Assembly: GCA_039888615.1 (NCBI GenBank)
Contig: JBDQQS010000006.1
DNA: 64,000 nucleotides
Reading direction: 5' to 3' (one strand)
Origin: Flavimaribacter sp039888615
Lineage (GTDB): Bacteria > Pseudomonadota > Alphaproteobacteria > Rhizobiales > Rhizobiaceae
Part shown: one piece after another, positions 26,614-35,694 of the stretch
Numbering within the stretch: the stretch's first letter is position 1
Layout of the letters: each line of letters starts with the position of its first letter
Position numbers and translations under genes: made by a program
Notes under the pieces: generated by a model
Database searches by the model: none
What the model saw: the letters and a program-made list of their open reading frames with translations, nothing else
What the model was told of the DNA's origin: nothing

Positions 26614-26995
26614 TTTTGTTGGCGCCCTGAAAAGTTGATGGCCTAAGTTTGCAGACCTTACTGGATTTAGCAGCTGGAGTTTAGAGTATAAGGGTCTGAA
26701 AGTCTGCTGAGCCGTTCTTCGAGTGCAGATTCTACATCCGATTATCAAAAAACACGGAATTAAACTTGTAAATATATGTAATTATTAAGAAAATTAAGAT
26801 TCTGGCTTTGTTTCGGGAATTTGCGATTCCTGAGGTTTTGATGTTGATCCGGTTCTGCTCACAATCTGGCTTTGTTTCGGGAATCTGCGTTTACGGTCTT
26901 CATGCGTCCAGTTGCCGCTCTGCCTCAAGCCGAGGTTTTGTAGCACAAAATCCGCTCAAACGCAGCAGGTTTGTACACTTTTTGTTCGTTTCTGG
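26614..26995. other. AT-rich intergenic region with direct repeats
   Basis: This 382-bp gap has no convincing gene. It is clearly more AT-rich than its surroundings around 26740-26800, where the DUF502 promoter is expected. It contains a direct repeat of TCTGGCTTTGTTTCGGGAAT (listed separately), plus two copies of GAGGTTTTG near 26832 and 26933. It borders the decayed haloperoxidase gene and looks like a site of past rearrangement. Confidence 0.6.
26801..26889. repeat. pair of 25-bp imperfect direct repeats
   Basis: TCTGGCTTTGTTTCGGGAAT at 26801-26820 recurs at 26865-26884. The match continues for 5 bp with one mismatch (TTGCG/CTGCG). The period is 64 bp. No transposase or target-site duplication is visible. 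Confidence 0.75.
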
Positions 26996-27445
26996 TCAGC
27001 GTGTGTAGTAGTGGACGCCGGCGAAATCCCGACCGATCGAGATATTGGCGGCGAGCTTGTTCAGTTCGCCCTGGACCGTGATGGCATGTTTGTCGCTCCC
27101 GCCGTAACTGGAGAGTTTCGTCGGATCGGCGGCGTTGGCGACATAGATGTCAGGGATGCCTATCCCGGCCTGAACTCCGTTGTCGTCAGGTTTTCCGGTG
27201 ATGGTCAGTTCCACGCCGAAGAAGGAAGCCGGCGCGTTTTCCATCAGGTCGTCAAGCGGCGCTTGTCTGCGTTTGCCGCCTTCCGGAAAACCGTACATCT
27301 CGTAGAACGCCTTGAGGATGGTGACGCATGCCCCGGCGACGGTCGCATGACCCGCGCCATAGGACGGATGCATCGGAGATCCTTCGGCGCCTCGGGCAGA
27401 AGTCTGTTCTTCGATGGGTCGATCCAGCAATGATCGACGGGCCAT
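26996..27445 (-). pseudogene. vanadium-dependent haloperoxidase remnant
   Basis: The minus frame encodes the C-terminal catalytic part of a bacterial vanadium haloperoxidase: EGSPMHPSYGAGHATVAGACVTILKAFYE and, near the end, IGRDFAGVHYYTR, where the active-site His lies. A stop follows directly, although family members run on for some 60 residues. Upstream, the preceding LLPEA of the usual LLPxAxPEGSP motif lies in another frame around 27385-27400, showing a frameshift. The N-terminal several hundred residues are absent. It is a truncated, frameshifted relic. Confidence 0.8.
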
Positions 27446-27578
27446 TCATCCGCTTCCCATATGGCGTTCTGCAGTGGTTTTAAACACAACTTTTGGTTAT
27501 GCGCCCAAGGCAACAACTATCTATATTTGTAATTTGAAACAGATATTTACTATGTGAATCAAAAAGCCGCCGGAGCAT

Positions 27579-29198
27579 TTAGCGATCGTCCAGAATTTCT
27601 AATGCTGCTTCGCGCCGGGGCGACGCCGTGACGCTGGCTGCGTGCATCCGCGCCAGATGGTGCTGGATCCGCCACAGATGATAGACAACCCGGTGCAGCC
27701 AGCGCAGTGCGTCCAGCCGAAGGATCGCCTCGTCCTTGTCGAGCCTGCCATCCGACGCCTGCAAGAGCAGGTGTTCGCGATAGGTGTCGCGCTGTGCGCG
27801 CAGGATCCGGCGGAGGCGGTTGAGGCGCTGCTCGGCCCCTTCCGCATCCACGCCGGTTGCCGCTTCCGCGGTCAGGCTCTGCAGGATGCCGGCCAGACGG
27901 CGGAGACGGTGGTCTGTCTTAAGCGTTTCCAGACGCTTTGTCTGGGTGCAACGATAATAGAGCCTCTGAAGGTGATCCAGACTATGGAGGGTCGCAACGA
28001 CACGCTGCGCCCGCGGCGAATTCGGCGCGCCTGGCGGGAGCGTGTCGACGAAGCGCCGGGTTTCGTCGAGCGCATCGGAGATCGTGCGCAACACGGCTTG
28101 ATCCAAGCGACTTGTTTCCGGGCGCTCGAGACGCCCGGCAAGAAAGCTGAAATGCTCCCGCACGATCTCGTCTACAGTCGCCGTTACGGCGTCCGTCGCC
28201 GCATCCGGGTCGCTGAGCATCTGCTGTCCCAGTCTGTTCGTCAGATGCGGACCCCGCTCCGGCACCAGAACGGTGACCAGTCGAGCGAACGGTCTTGCGA
28301 AGGGCAGCACGATCAAGACGCCGAGGAGGTTGAAGGAGGTATGGAAGGCGACCAGAGCAATCTGACCGTCGCCTTGCTCCACCATCGATGCGACCAGGAT
28401 CGAAAACGGGCCGAGCAGGAAAAAGGCCATGATCCCCGTCAGCACATTGTAGATGACGTGGGAAAGCCCGGTGCGGCGCGCCGCCGTTGCGCCGCCGAGC
28501 GTGGCGAGCGCCGCCGTGAACGTCGTGCCGACATCCATGCCGATCACCATGGCTGCGGCTTGCGGAAAGTTGATTGCGCCGGCGCCAAGAGCAGCCAGAG
28601 CCGTGGCGACGCCGGCGCTCGATGATTGGGTGACGAGCGTGATGGCGACGCCGATGAGGACAAGCTGCAGCCGGCCGAACAGGCTGTCGTCGGGAAAGCT
28701 CGTCGGCGTGACGATGCCCTCGAAACCGGCCATGCCGGACTGCATCGCGTCGATGCCCATAAACAGGAGGCTGAAACCGGCGAGCGCCGTTCCGACGAGA
28801 CTGGCCCGTGTCCCGCCGAACAACCGCAAAAGAGCGCCGAGAAAAACGAATGGCAGGACGATCTCGCCGAGATGCAGCTTGAAGCCAAGAACCGCCACCA
28901 GCCATCCCGTTATGGTGGTGCCGATATTGGCCCCGAAAATTACGCCCAGCGCCTGTGGAAAGGTCAACAGTCCCGCGCTGACGAAGCCTACGGCCGTCAC
29001 GGTTGTCGCACTGGAGGACTGGATGGCGGCGGTTGCGATCGCCCCTGTCACCGCGCCGCTAAACGGCGTTCGGGTGAAGCGGGCGAGCGCATTGCGCAAG
29101 GCGTCGCCGCTCAGACCCCGCAAGCCCTCGGTCAGCCAGATCATTCCTAGCAGAAAGAGGCCGACGCCGCCGAGCGTATGCAGGATACTGGCGGTCAC
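27579..29198 (-). CDS. Na/Pi cotransporter family protein (NptA-like with PhoU-like tail)
   Basis: The 539 residues contain the duplicated Na/Pi module, with QSSSATTVTAVGF at about 60 and TQSSSAGVATALAAL at about 190, each with the QSSS motif. About 9 membrane helices span residues 1-310, and a helical PhoU-like cytoplasmic domain follows to the end. The start is a GTG. It probably exports or imports phosphate with Na+. It lies 162 bp downstream of the DUF3604 gene in the same direction and may not belong to that operon. Confidence 0.9.
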   Translation of the reverse strand: MTASILHTLGGVGLFLLGMIWLTEGLRGLSGDALRNALARFTRTPFSGAVTGAIATAAIQSSSATTVTAVGFVSAGLLTFPQALGVIFGANIGTTITGWLVAVLGFKLHLGEIVLPFVFLGALLRLFGGTRASLVGTALAGFSLLFMGIDAMQSGMAGFEGIVTPTSFPDDSLFGRLQLVLIGVAITLVTQSSSAGVATALAALGAGAINFPQAAAMVIGMDVGTTFTAALATLGGATAARRTGLSHVIYNVLTGIMAFFLLGPFSILVASMVEQGDGQIALVAFHTSFNLLGVLIVLPFARPFARLVTVLVPERGPHLTNRLGQQMLSDPDAATDAVTATVDEIVREHFSFLAGRLERPETSRLDQAVLRTISDALDETRRFVDTLPPGAPNSPRAQRVVATLHSLDHLQRLYYRCTQTKRLETLKTDHRLRRLAGILQSLTAEAATGVDAEGAEQRLNRLRRILRAQRDTYREHLLLQASDGRLDKDEAILRLDALRWLHRVVYHLWRIQHHLARMHAASVTASPRREAALEILDDR

Positions 29199-29360
29199 CG
29201 AAGAATATCACCAACGTTGGCGAAGCGGGTTTCGACGGACCGGCGCATGCGTTTCTCCCACCGTGACATCTTTCGATCATCGGCTCTTATCGCGCAGAAC
29301 GCATTGAGCCGTGTCAAAGACGGAAAGAGTTTAGTCGCAGGTCCTGCCCGAAGCTATTCC

Positions 29361-31691
29361 TCAATTCTTGCGGAATACGTAGATCGGACTGGTCCAGGCG
29401 CGGGTCCCGTCTTCCTGCTCCACACGGATATAGACCGGATTGTCGCCTTCCGGCTTGAGATCGATCGTCCGGGTGAAGGATAGCGAGCAATGCGGATTGA
29501 TATCCGGCAGCCGGTAAAGCTTGATGAATCGCGGCAGATCGGCGGAGACGTCGAACAGCGTATCTTCAAGACCTATCTCCGCGATCGGAATTTCAAATGA
29601 ACTGAGCGGAGTTTCCACACTCAGAGCGCCGGCTTTGCTGTTGGAAAGAAGCAGGTCGACCCCGCCGAAATTGCCGGTCGTCAGGGCCTTCCAGGCGATT
29701 TCGGATTCGCTGACAAGGCTTAGCGTCTTGTCGCGGTTGAGGAAGTTGACCGGTTTAGCCTGAACGATGCTGTTGCCTTCGACGCCGGCGGAACCGTCCC
29801 AGATGACTTCCCGGAACCGGCCGCGATACTCTGCGCCTTCCCAATGCAGGCGAATGCGCTTTCCGAGATCCACAGCCGAATAGGGACGCACCGTCTCGAC
29901 GAGATCAAGGCCGTTGAAGATGTCGACCCGGATGATGGGCGAACTTGTGTCGACAGAGACCGAAATCTGCATTTGCCCTTTCGGCAGATGGACGATGTCT
30001 CCCATCATCGCTTCAGTGGCGGAACAGAACTCGGCCGGCCCCAGGGCCGGATCGTCATGGTAGAGATTGCCGGGCGTATTGAATGCGGCGGTCAGGCCGA
30101 TCGCCATGCGGCCGGCGTCGCCGCCGGTGGTGCCGTAATGGCGGCGTTTGCGCATGCAGTCGAGCAGGGCGGAACGCGTCAGTTCCGGCATGTTGAAGCA
30201 GGTGAGACCGCCGATCGCGCCGAACTTGCCGGCACCTGGATAGCTGGCGCCCGGCCGTCCCTTGTGGCCATCCGAATTGGCGACCACGCCGACGCGGTAT
30301 CCGAGCTTCAGGGCGTCGTGCAGAAGCCACTCGAAAGTACCCCAGGACGAGTGCACTTCAACGGATTTTTCGAACCTGCCGTCATGGGCGAATCCGATAT
30401 CCGCATAGCGCCCTCCGCAATGGGCGTAGCAGACGACGTCGGATTCGTTGTTGTCGGCGAAGGCCTTGAAAAGCTCACGGGCGGTCGTGCAGTCAGTGTC
30501 GGCGGTATCGCTATCCTCGATCAGCGCGTGGGAGGATCGGCGGATGGTGCGGCCTTCATCGGGAAAAAAGACGTTCCTGTCTCCGCCCAGCGCCGTATTG
30601 CCGGACCATTCGTAACCTGGAAGCGCCACGAACTCTTCGGGCGCGTCGAACGCCGCTGTCAGGCGGTTGAGTTCGTCCCAGAAGGCGTCGCTGATCTGGA
30701 AATCATTGCCCTGATGGCCGCAGGCGTCAACAAAGGCGCGGTCGCGCGCAAAGGCGAAATAGGCATGGGCGCTGCCGGTGCCGATCGTCTCTTCAGTCTG
30801 GCCGTGGAGATCGCCCCAATAGTGGACGAGCGGTCGGTCTTCGATCAGCAGCGGGTTCGTTCGCGCCACGACCGAGCCGGCCTCGTCCTTGAGGATGATG
30901 GACACCTTGCCGGGTTCGGTTGTCGAGAGGCCGGAAACCGTGAATGCGAAGTCGCCTTCGGCGAGGTCCAGCGTGTCGGGCAGACCATCGACGGCGCCGT
31001 CCGCTTCGAGCCACAGTCGCGTGTTGCATCGGTTAGAGGGGTTGCCCCACTTGTCTTCTCCCTTGACCTTCAGCGTAAACGGCTCGCCCGGCCGCCGGAG
31101 CGTCGGCAACACGGCGACATAGCGTTCAGGGGCGCCTGGGACGATAGCGATCGCTGGCTGGACCGGCAGGGTCTGAAAATTGAAGGTGGCTATTGGATCG
31201 ACCAGCACGCGGAACTCGAACGTGTCCTCGCAGAAGGTCTGCAGGCGCATGCCCGGACCGCCATGGTCCGTCACGCCGAAGCGGATCGTGATGGTCTCGC
31301 CTTCCTCAAGGAAACCCTTGACCACCTTGATCCAGAGCGTGCGGTCCCAGGGGCGCACATTGCCTTTGGGGTCCCAGCGCACCTGCAGTACCGCTCCGTT
31401 GGAGGCCTCCACCGTGCAGTAATTTGCGCCCGATGGATCGTCGAACTGCGGATTGCCCTGATCGGAAGCAAAACGGAAACAGACGCGCAGGCTGCCGGAA
31501 TCGTCGACGCCATAGACGCCGGCCGTGTAGATCAGGGTGAAGGAGGCGTGGCAGCCCGCCTCGAATTCGCCCGAGGGCGATATCTCAGCATGGCCGAGCA
31601 CCGAAGGCTCAATGGGTGAGCGAATGACACCGCTGTTAACGGTTGCCCAGGGACGTGCGTCCTCGTGGTTTTCGATGGCGTTTTTGGTCAT
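29361..31691 (-). CDS. DUF3604 family protein (PHP-like metal-dependent fold)
   Basis: Starting at ATG 31691 the protein has 776 residues. A more upstream in-frame start runs into the DctM gene. The N-terminal 300 residues look like beta-rich accessory domains. The DUF3604 core starts at HYWGDLHGQTEETIGTGSAHAYFAFAR and includes ALPGYEWSG, CYAHCGGRYADIGF and GVVANSDGHKGRPG. Those His/Asp residues resemble PHP metal ligands. No signal peptide is seen, so it is probably cytoplasmic. It lies 29 bp downstream of a TRAP system, which suggests it acts on the imported compound. Confidence 0.83.
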   Translation of the reverse strand: MTKNAIENHEDARPWATVNSGVIRSPIEPSVLGHAEISPSGEFEAGCHASFTLIYTAGVYGVDDSGSLRVCFRFASDQGNPQFDDPSGANYCTVEASNGAVLQVRWDPKGNVRPWDRTLWIKVVKGFLEEGETITIRFGVTDHGGPGMRLQTFCEDTFEFRVLVDPIATFNFQTLPVQPAIAIVPGAPERYVAVLPTLRRPGEPFTLKVKGEDKWGNPSNRCNTRLWLEADGAVDGLPDTLDLAEGDFAFTVSGLSTTEPGKVSIILKDEAGSVVARTNPLLIEDRPLVHYWGDLHGQTEETIGTGSAHAYFAFARDRAFVDACGHQGNDFQISDAFWDELNRLTAAFDAPEEFVALPGYEWSGNTALGGDRNVFFPDEGRTIRRSSHALIEDSDTADTDCTTARELFKAFADNNESDVVCYAHCGGRYADIGFAHDGRFEKSVEVHSSWGTFEWLLHDALKLGYRVGVVANSDGHKGRPGASYPGAGKFGAIGGLTCFNMPELTRSALLDCMRKRRHYGTTGGDAGRMAIGLTAAFNTPGNLYHDDPALGPAEFCSATEAMMGDIVHLPKGQMQISVSVDTSSPIIRVDIFNGLDLVETVRPYSAVDLGKRIRLHWEGAEYRGRFREVIWDGSAGVEGNSIVQAKPVNFLNRDKTLSLVSESEIAWKALTTGNFGGVDLLLSNSKAGALSVETPLSSFEIPIAEIGLEDTLFDVSADLPRFIKLYRLPDINPHCSLSFTRTIDLKPEGDNPVYIRVEQEDGTRAWTSPIYVFRKN

Positions 31692-31720
31692 TTCAGGCTT
31701 TCCGGCGTGATTTCGGATCC

Positions 31721-32992
31721 CTATCCGAAGATTCTTACGAGCGACAGCGATATGGAAGGGAAATAGGTGATCAGGAGCAGGTCGAATATCAGCACGAGGA
31801 CGTAGGGCCAGATGACGGTGACGATGCTCTCGATCGAGACCTTGGTGATGGCGGACGCGATGAACAGGTCGACGCCGAGCGGGGGCGTTACCGTACCGAT
31901 GCTGAGATTGACCGCGACGATGATGCCGAACAGAACCGGATCGATGCCGAAGCTCATGGCCGCCGGATAGAGGATCGAGGTGAAGATGACGATGGCCGCC
32001 GCTGCATTCATCATGCATCCGACAATCAGCAGGAACACGTTGACGAGCAGAAGGTAGACGATCGGGCCGCCGGCGATTTCAGCGAGGTAGCTCGATATGC
32101 CCTGGGGGATCTGGTTGATGGTGATCAGCCAGGCGAACACGCCGGCGGCGTTCATAATGAACATGACGACGGCAGAGGACAGCACCGCGCGGAAGAAAGC
32201 GCGGTAGAGGGCGGCGAATGTGAGTTCCCGGTAGAACAATCCGACGACGAGCCCGTAAAGCACCGCCACGATCGCCGCTTCGGTTGGCGTAAACACGCCG
32301 CCATAGATGCCGGACAGGATGATCACCGGCATCAACAGCGGCCAGAAAGCGGCCTTGAAGCTGCGCCAGATTTCCGCCGATCCCTGGAATTCAGTCTTCT
32401 CGACGCCCTCGCGGACAGCCAGAAATCGGTTGAGGATCAGCATGCTGACGCAGATCAGGACACCAGGCACGAGGCCGGCGAGGAACAGGTCGGCGATGGA
32501 AATGCCGGTGACGACGCCAAAGAGGATCAACAGAATGCTGGGTGGGATGATCATGCCGGTGACGCCGGCGGCGGCGATGGTCGCCGCCGTATATTGAGGG
32601 CGATAGCCCTTTTCCTCCATCGGCTGGTTCATCACTCCGCCGATGGCGGCGACGGTCGCGGCGTTGGAGCCGGAGAGCGCCGCAAAGAAGCTGGAGCCTA
32701 GGATGGCGACGGCGCCGAGGCCGCCGGTGAGGTGGCCGACCAGCGAGGCGGCGAAGCCGACGAGACGCCGCGACATGCCGCCAGTCGACATGATTTCGCC
32801 GGCCAGAATGAAGAAGGGAATCGCAAGCAGCGGAAAGGAATTGTTCGTCGAGAACATGCGCTGGGCGACGATTTCCAGGCTGATGTCGCTAAGCCACAGG
32901 CCGATCACGCTCGAAAAGCCAAGCGCGACGGCGATCGGCACACGCAGGATGAGCAGGATGATGAAGGAACCGAAGATTGCGGCGGTAATCAT
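31721..32992 (-). CDS. TRAP transporter large permease (DctM-like), second system
   Basis: The 423-residue, multi-helix protein has the DctM motifs IPFFILAGEIMSTGGMSRRLV near residue 58 and TVTPPLGVDLFIASAIT near 365. It follows the small permease by 5 bp. The operon order is GntR, DctP, DctQ, DctM, DUF3604, all on the minus strand. The substrate is unknown. Confidence 0.93.
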   Translation of the reverse strand: MITAAIFGSFIILLILRVPIAVALGFSSVIGLWLSDISLEIVAQRMFSTNNSFPLLAIPFFILAGEIMSTGGMSRRLVGFAASLVGHLTGGLGAVAILGSSFFAALSGSNAATVAAIGGVMNQPMEEKGYRPQYTAATIAAAGVTGMIIPPSILLILFGVVTGISIADLFLAGLVPGVLICVSMLILNRFLAVREGVEKTEFQGSAEIWRSFKAAFWPLLMPVIILSGIYGGVFTPTEAAIVAVLYGLVVGLFYRELTFAALYRAFFRAVLSSAVVMFIMNAAGVFAWLITINQIPQGISSYLAEIAGGPIVYLLLVNVFLLIVGCMMNAAAAIVIFTSILYPAAMSFGIDPVLFGIIVAVNLSIGTVTPPLGVDLFIASAITKVSIESIVTVIWPYVLVLIFDLLLITYFPSISLSLVRIFG

Positions 32993-32997
32993 TGTTT

Positions 32998-33498
32998 TCA
33001 GTGCCCTTCGGTCAGCAGTTCATCGGCGGGCGCGCGGCTCTGGATGACCAGAAGCTCGATTGCGTAGACAAGCAGAAAGGCCATGCCAACAGGCACCGCG
33101 CCATAGACCCAGGCCATGGAAACTTCGAGCGCCGGCGAAATCTGCGGTCGGACCCTGAGCGTCAGATCGATCCCGTAGATCATGATGACGAGGAAGAAGA
33201 ACGCGCTGATCAGCGTTGCGAAGATGAGTGATGCGCGTTTGAACGTGGCCGGCAGGTAGCTGACCAGCACGCCGATGGCTGCGTGCATGTTGCGTCGGAA
33301 AGCGATCGCCGATCCGAGAAAGATCAACCACACAAACAGGTAACGGATAAGCTCGTCCGGAAAGGCGAGCGAACTCTGGATGATAAAGCGGAAGACGACC
33401 GTCGCGATGCCAAGAATGAACATCGCGACGAACGACAATATGCAGACCACCGCCAGGGTTTGTTCAGATATATCGAGCAGTTTACGTATTGCCTGCAT
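32998..33498 (-). CDS. TRAP transporter small permease (DctQ-like), second system
   Basis: This 166-residue, four-helix protein has the DctQ feature SSLAFPDELIRYLFVWLIFLGSAIAFRRNMHAAI after the first helix. It lies 27 bp downstream of DctP and 5 bp upstream of DctM, forming the membrane anchor of the second TRAP system. Confidence 0.9.
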   Translation of the reverse strand: MQAIRKLLDISEQTLAVVCILSFVAMFILGIATVVFRFIIQSSLAFPDELIRYLFVWLIFLGSAIAFRRNMHAAIGVLVSYLPATFKRASLIFATLISAFFFLVIMIYGIDLTLRVRPQISPALEVSMAWVYGAVPVGMAFLLVYAIELLVIQSRAPADELLTEGH

Positions 33499-33525
33499 GA
33501 CGAGGACCCCGGCGGCGGTGCTTGA

Positions 33526-34566
33526 TTAATTCGCTTCGACGGCGGATTGAATGAGTTCAGAGCCGATCTTTTCGCGATACTCTGCCCAGACCGGTTCCAT
33601 CGCCTTCTGGAAAGCGGCGGCCTGTTCCGGCGTGAGGCGGGTCACGACCATGCCGTCTGCTTCCATCTCCTCGAGGTACTGGGATTCGACGGCGTTCAGT
33701 TCCTTGCGCTCCCAGTCCTGCGTTTCCTTCGCGGTCGTGGCGAAGAGGTCCTTCACACTGTCCGGAAGGTCAGCCCACATCTTGTCGTCGGCGAGGAACA
33801 TGATGCCGGCCCACTGGTGGTTGGAGAGCGTGATGTTGCCCTGCACCTTGTCGAAGCCGAAGGCCTTGACGTTGCCGACCGGATTATCCTGGCCGTCGAC
33901 GGTGCCCTGCTGCAAGCCGGTGAAGACTTCCGAAAGCGCCATCGGCGTCGGATTGGCGCCGAGCGCCTTGAAGGTCGCCACGTTGAGTGGGTTGTTGACC
34001 ACGCGGAACTTCACGCCTTCCATGTCCTCGGGCTTCTCGATCTTCTTGTCGCGGGTGGTTATAGTGCGGAAACCGCTTTCATACATGCCGAGCGTACGGA
34101 TGCCGGTCTTGTCGAGCATATCGGCGTAGAGCGCTTCTCCGACAGGGCCGTCGGAGACCGCATAGGCGTGTTCGCTGTCACGGAACAGGAACGGCAGGTA
34201 GAAGATGTCGAGCGGCGGATAAAAGCTCGCAACGTTGGTGGTCGGGACCAGGGCGAAATCGACGACGCCGATCTGGATGCTTTCGACCAGATCGCGCGAC
34301 GAACCGATCGTGCTGTTCGGGAAGACCTCGACCGTGATAGCGCCGTCGGATTTTTCGGAGATCGTGTCGGCGAACATCTGCGCGCCCTTGGCGAGCGGAT
34401 GGGTCTCGGCATAGGGATGGCCGAATTTCAGCGTCATCTCCGGGTAATCCTCGGCGGATGCCGAGCCAAGAGTCAGACCGCCAACGAGGGCGGCAGCGGC
34501 GACGCCGCGCATTGAGGTCAGGGTTTTCCGCGCAAGGACGGAAAGGGTTGGCATGGTCATTTCCAT
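33526..34566 (-). CDS. TRAP transporter substrate-binding protein (DctP-like), second system
   Basis: The 346-residue periplasmic protein starts at ATG 34566, 9 nt after AGGAG. It has a signal region (MRGVAAAALVGGLTLGSASA, residues 19-38). Family motifs are TLKFGHPYAETHPLAKGAQMFAD, GVKFRVVNNPLNVATFKALGANPTPMALSEVF and LQQGTVDGQDNP, with the conserved Arg that binds a carboxylate. The ligand is probably a carboxylic acid. Confidence 0.93.
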   Translation of the reverse strand: MEMTMPTLSVLARKTLTSMRGVAAAALVGGLTLGSASAEDYPEMTLKFGHPYAETHPLAKGAQMFADTISEKSDGAITVEVFPNSTIGSSRDLVESIQIGVVDFALVPTTNVASFYPPLDIFYLPFLFRDSEHAYAVSDGPVGEALYADMLDKTGIRTLGMYESGFRTITTRDKKIEKPEDMEGVKFRVVNNPLNVATFKALGANPTPMALSEVFTGLQQGTVDGQDNPVGNVKAFGFDKVQGNITLSNHQWAGIMFLADDKMWADLPDSVKDLFATTAKETQDWERKELNAVESQYLEEMEADGMVVTRLTPEQAAAFQKAMEPVWAEYREKIGSELIQSAVEAN

Positions 34567-34668
34567 AGTGTTGTTCTCCTGTATGGATGATCGTTTTCGC
34601 TTCCCGAAGGCGATGACCGATGGACTTGGTCGCCCATTCTCGTTGTTGCTGGGATCAAATGAGTCATT

Positions 34669-35460
34669 TCAGGGACCAACCGTTTTGGGTTGTCCGTGCT
34701 GCGGCGCCTGCACGATCTCGATGACGCGGTCGCTTGGCGGCACGAAGATGCGCTGCCAGGTAATCGGAGAATCGCGGTAGCTCATGCCGCCGATCACCCA
34801 AACGATCCCGTATTGACTGGGCGTTACGTTCAAGAGCCTTGATACGCGCGGAGGCAGGGGCTGACAGGCCATGGTCTGGCGCGTATTCAGGGTCGGCGCG
34901 TTGAAGCGCTCGGCCAGCATGTCGCGGAAGGAGACGCCGTTGAGAGTCGATTCACTCATGCGGGAGAGCTCTGAAAAGCGATCCGCCGGCAGGTAGATTT
35001 CGCTGAAAACCTCGAATTCGTCATTCACCGAAACAATCCGGTGAATGTGGATGTATTCACCATCGGGGCTGTCGAGAAACTGGCTCCAGGGCCCGCTCTC
35101 CCGTGTCGTTTCCACCCCGGTGATGCGGAAATAGACCGGCAACAACTGCGTGCCGCCTTCCGCCATGAAACGGAAATGCAGCAATTGCTGCTCCTGTGCG
35201 CGGGCGCCGGAAACGAAGGTGCCCTTGCCGTGATGACGCTCGACCACGCCCATGGCGACAAGGCTGCGCAGGGCGCGCTGAACCGTGCCGAGGCTTGAGC
35301 CGGTTTCAGCGGCGAGCTGATCTTCGGCGGGCAACTGGTCGCCCGGCAGCCAGCGGCCGGCTTCGATCGCCGACAGGATCCTTTCGGAGATTTGTCGGTG
35401 TTTCGCCTTCGGCGATCCGCTCTGACCGCCCTCTATAGGACGAAGTGTGGTGGCTGGCAT
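34669..35460 (-). CDS. GntR-family regulator with UTRA domain
   Basis: The 263 residues hold a GntR winged helix at about 20-85 (HRQISERILSAIEAGRWLPGDQLPAEDQLAAETGSSLGTVQRAL) and a C-terminal UTRA ligand domain of the HutC/FarR group. It is transcribed toward the TRAP/DUF3604 operon and away from the flavoprotein gene. Palindromes at 35484 and 35525 lie just before its start, so it likely represses both directions. Confidence 0.9.
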   Translation of the reverse strand: MPATTLRPIEGGQSGSPKAKHRQISERILSAIEAGRWLPGDQLPAEDQLAAETGSSLGTVQRALRSLVAMGVVERHHGKGTFVSGARAQEQQLLHFRFMAEGGTQLLPVYFRITGVETTRESGPWSQFLDSPDGEYIHIHRIVSVNDEFEVFSEIYLPADRFSELSRMSESTLNGVSFRDMLAERFNAPTLNTRQTMACQPLPPRVSRLLNVTPSQYGIVWVIGGMSYRDSPITWQRIFVPPSDRVIEIVQAPQHGQPKTVGP

Positions 35461-35483
35461 GCCAGTTGCAGTCCTTTTGAGAA

Positions 35484-35498
35484 CTCTATGGCATAGAG
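35484..35498. promoter_or_regulatory. inverted repeat CTCTATG-N-CATAGAG
   Basis: CTCTATGGCATAGAG has perfect 7-bp arms around one base, 24 bp before the GntR start. It shares the CTAT/ATAG core of the neighbouring 16-bp palindrome at 35525, and it would suit a GntR dimer controlling its own gene. Confidence 0.5.
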
Positions 35499-35524
35499 AC
35501 TAGGAGCGCTGAAAAACTGCGTCA

Positions 35525-35540
35525 AGTCCTATATAGGACT
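35525..35540. promoter_or_regulatory. 16-bp perfect palindrome, candidate GntR operator
   Basis: AGTCCTATATAGGACT is a perfect palindrome in the middle of the GntR/flavoprotein intergenic region (35461-35694). A half-match, CCTCTATAGGACGA, lies at about 35430 inside the start of the GntR gene. The region contains no other gene. Confidence 0.6.
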
Positions 35541-35694
35541 AACGTGCTTGATGGCGATTCTTTGGGCAGCGAGGTGAAAAAACAGGCGCGATTCCATCTC
35601 GTTCAGATACAAAAATGAGCAGATCCTGTCGCGTATGCGTCTGGTGTCGCCGCAATGATGGATGCAGAATGCCTTGCGCAGCCAAGAGGTAAAA

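Noticed and set aside
29844..31619. 591-codon plus-strand open frame across the DUF3604 gene
   Set aside because: It is antisense to a gene with clear family motifs. GC-rich codon use leaves such shadows open, and it has no recognisable domain or ribosome-binding site.
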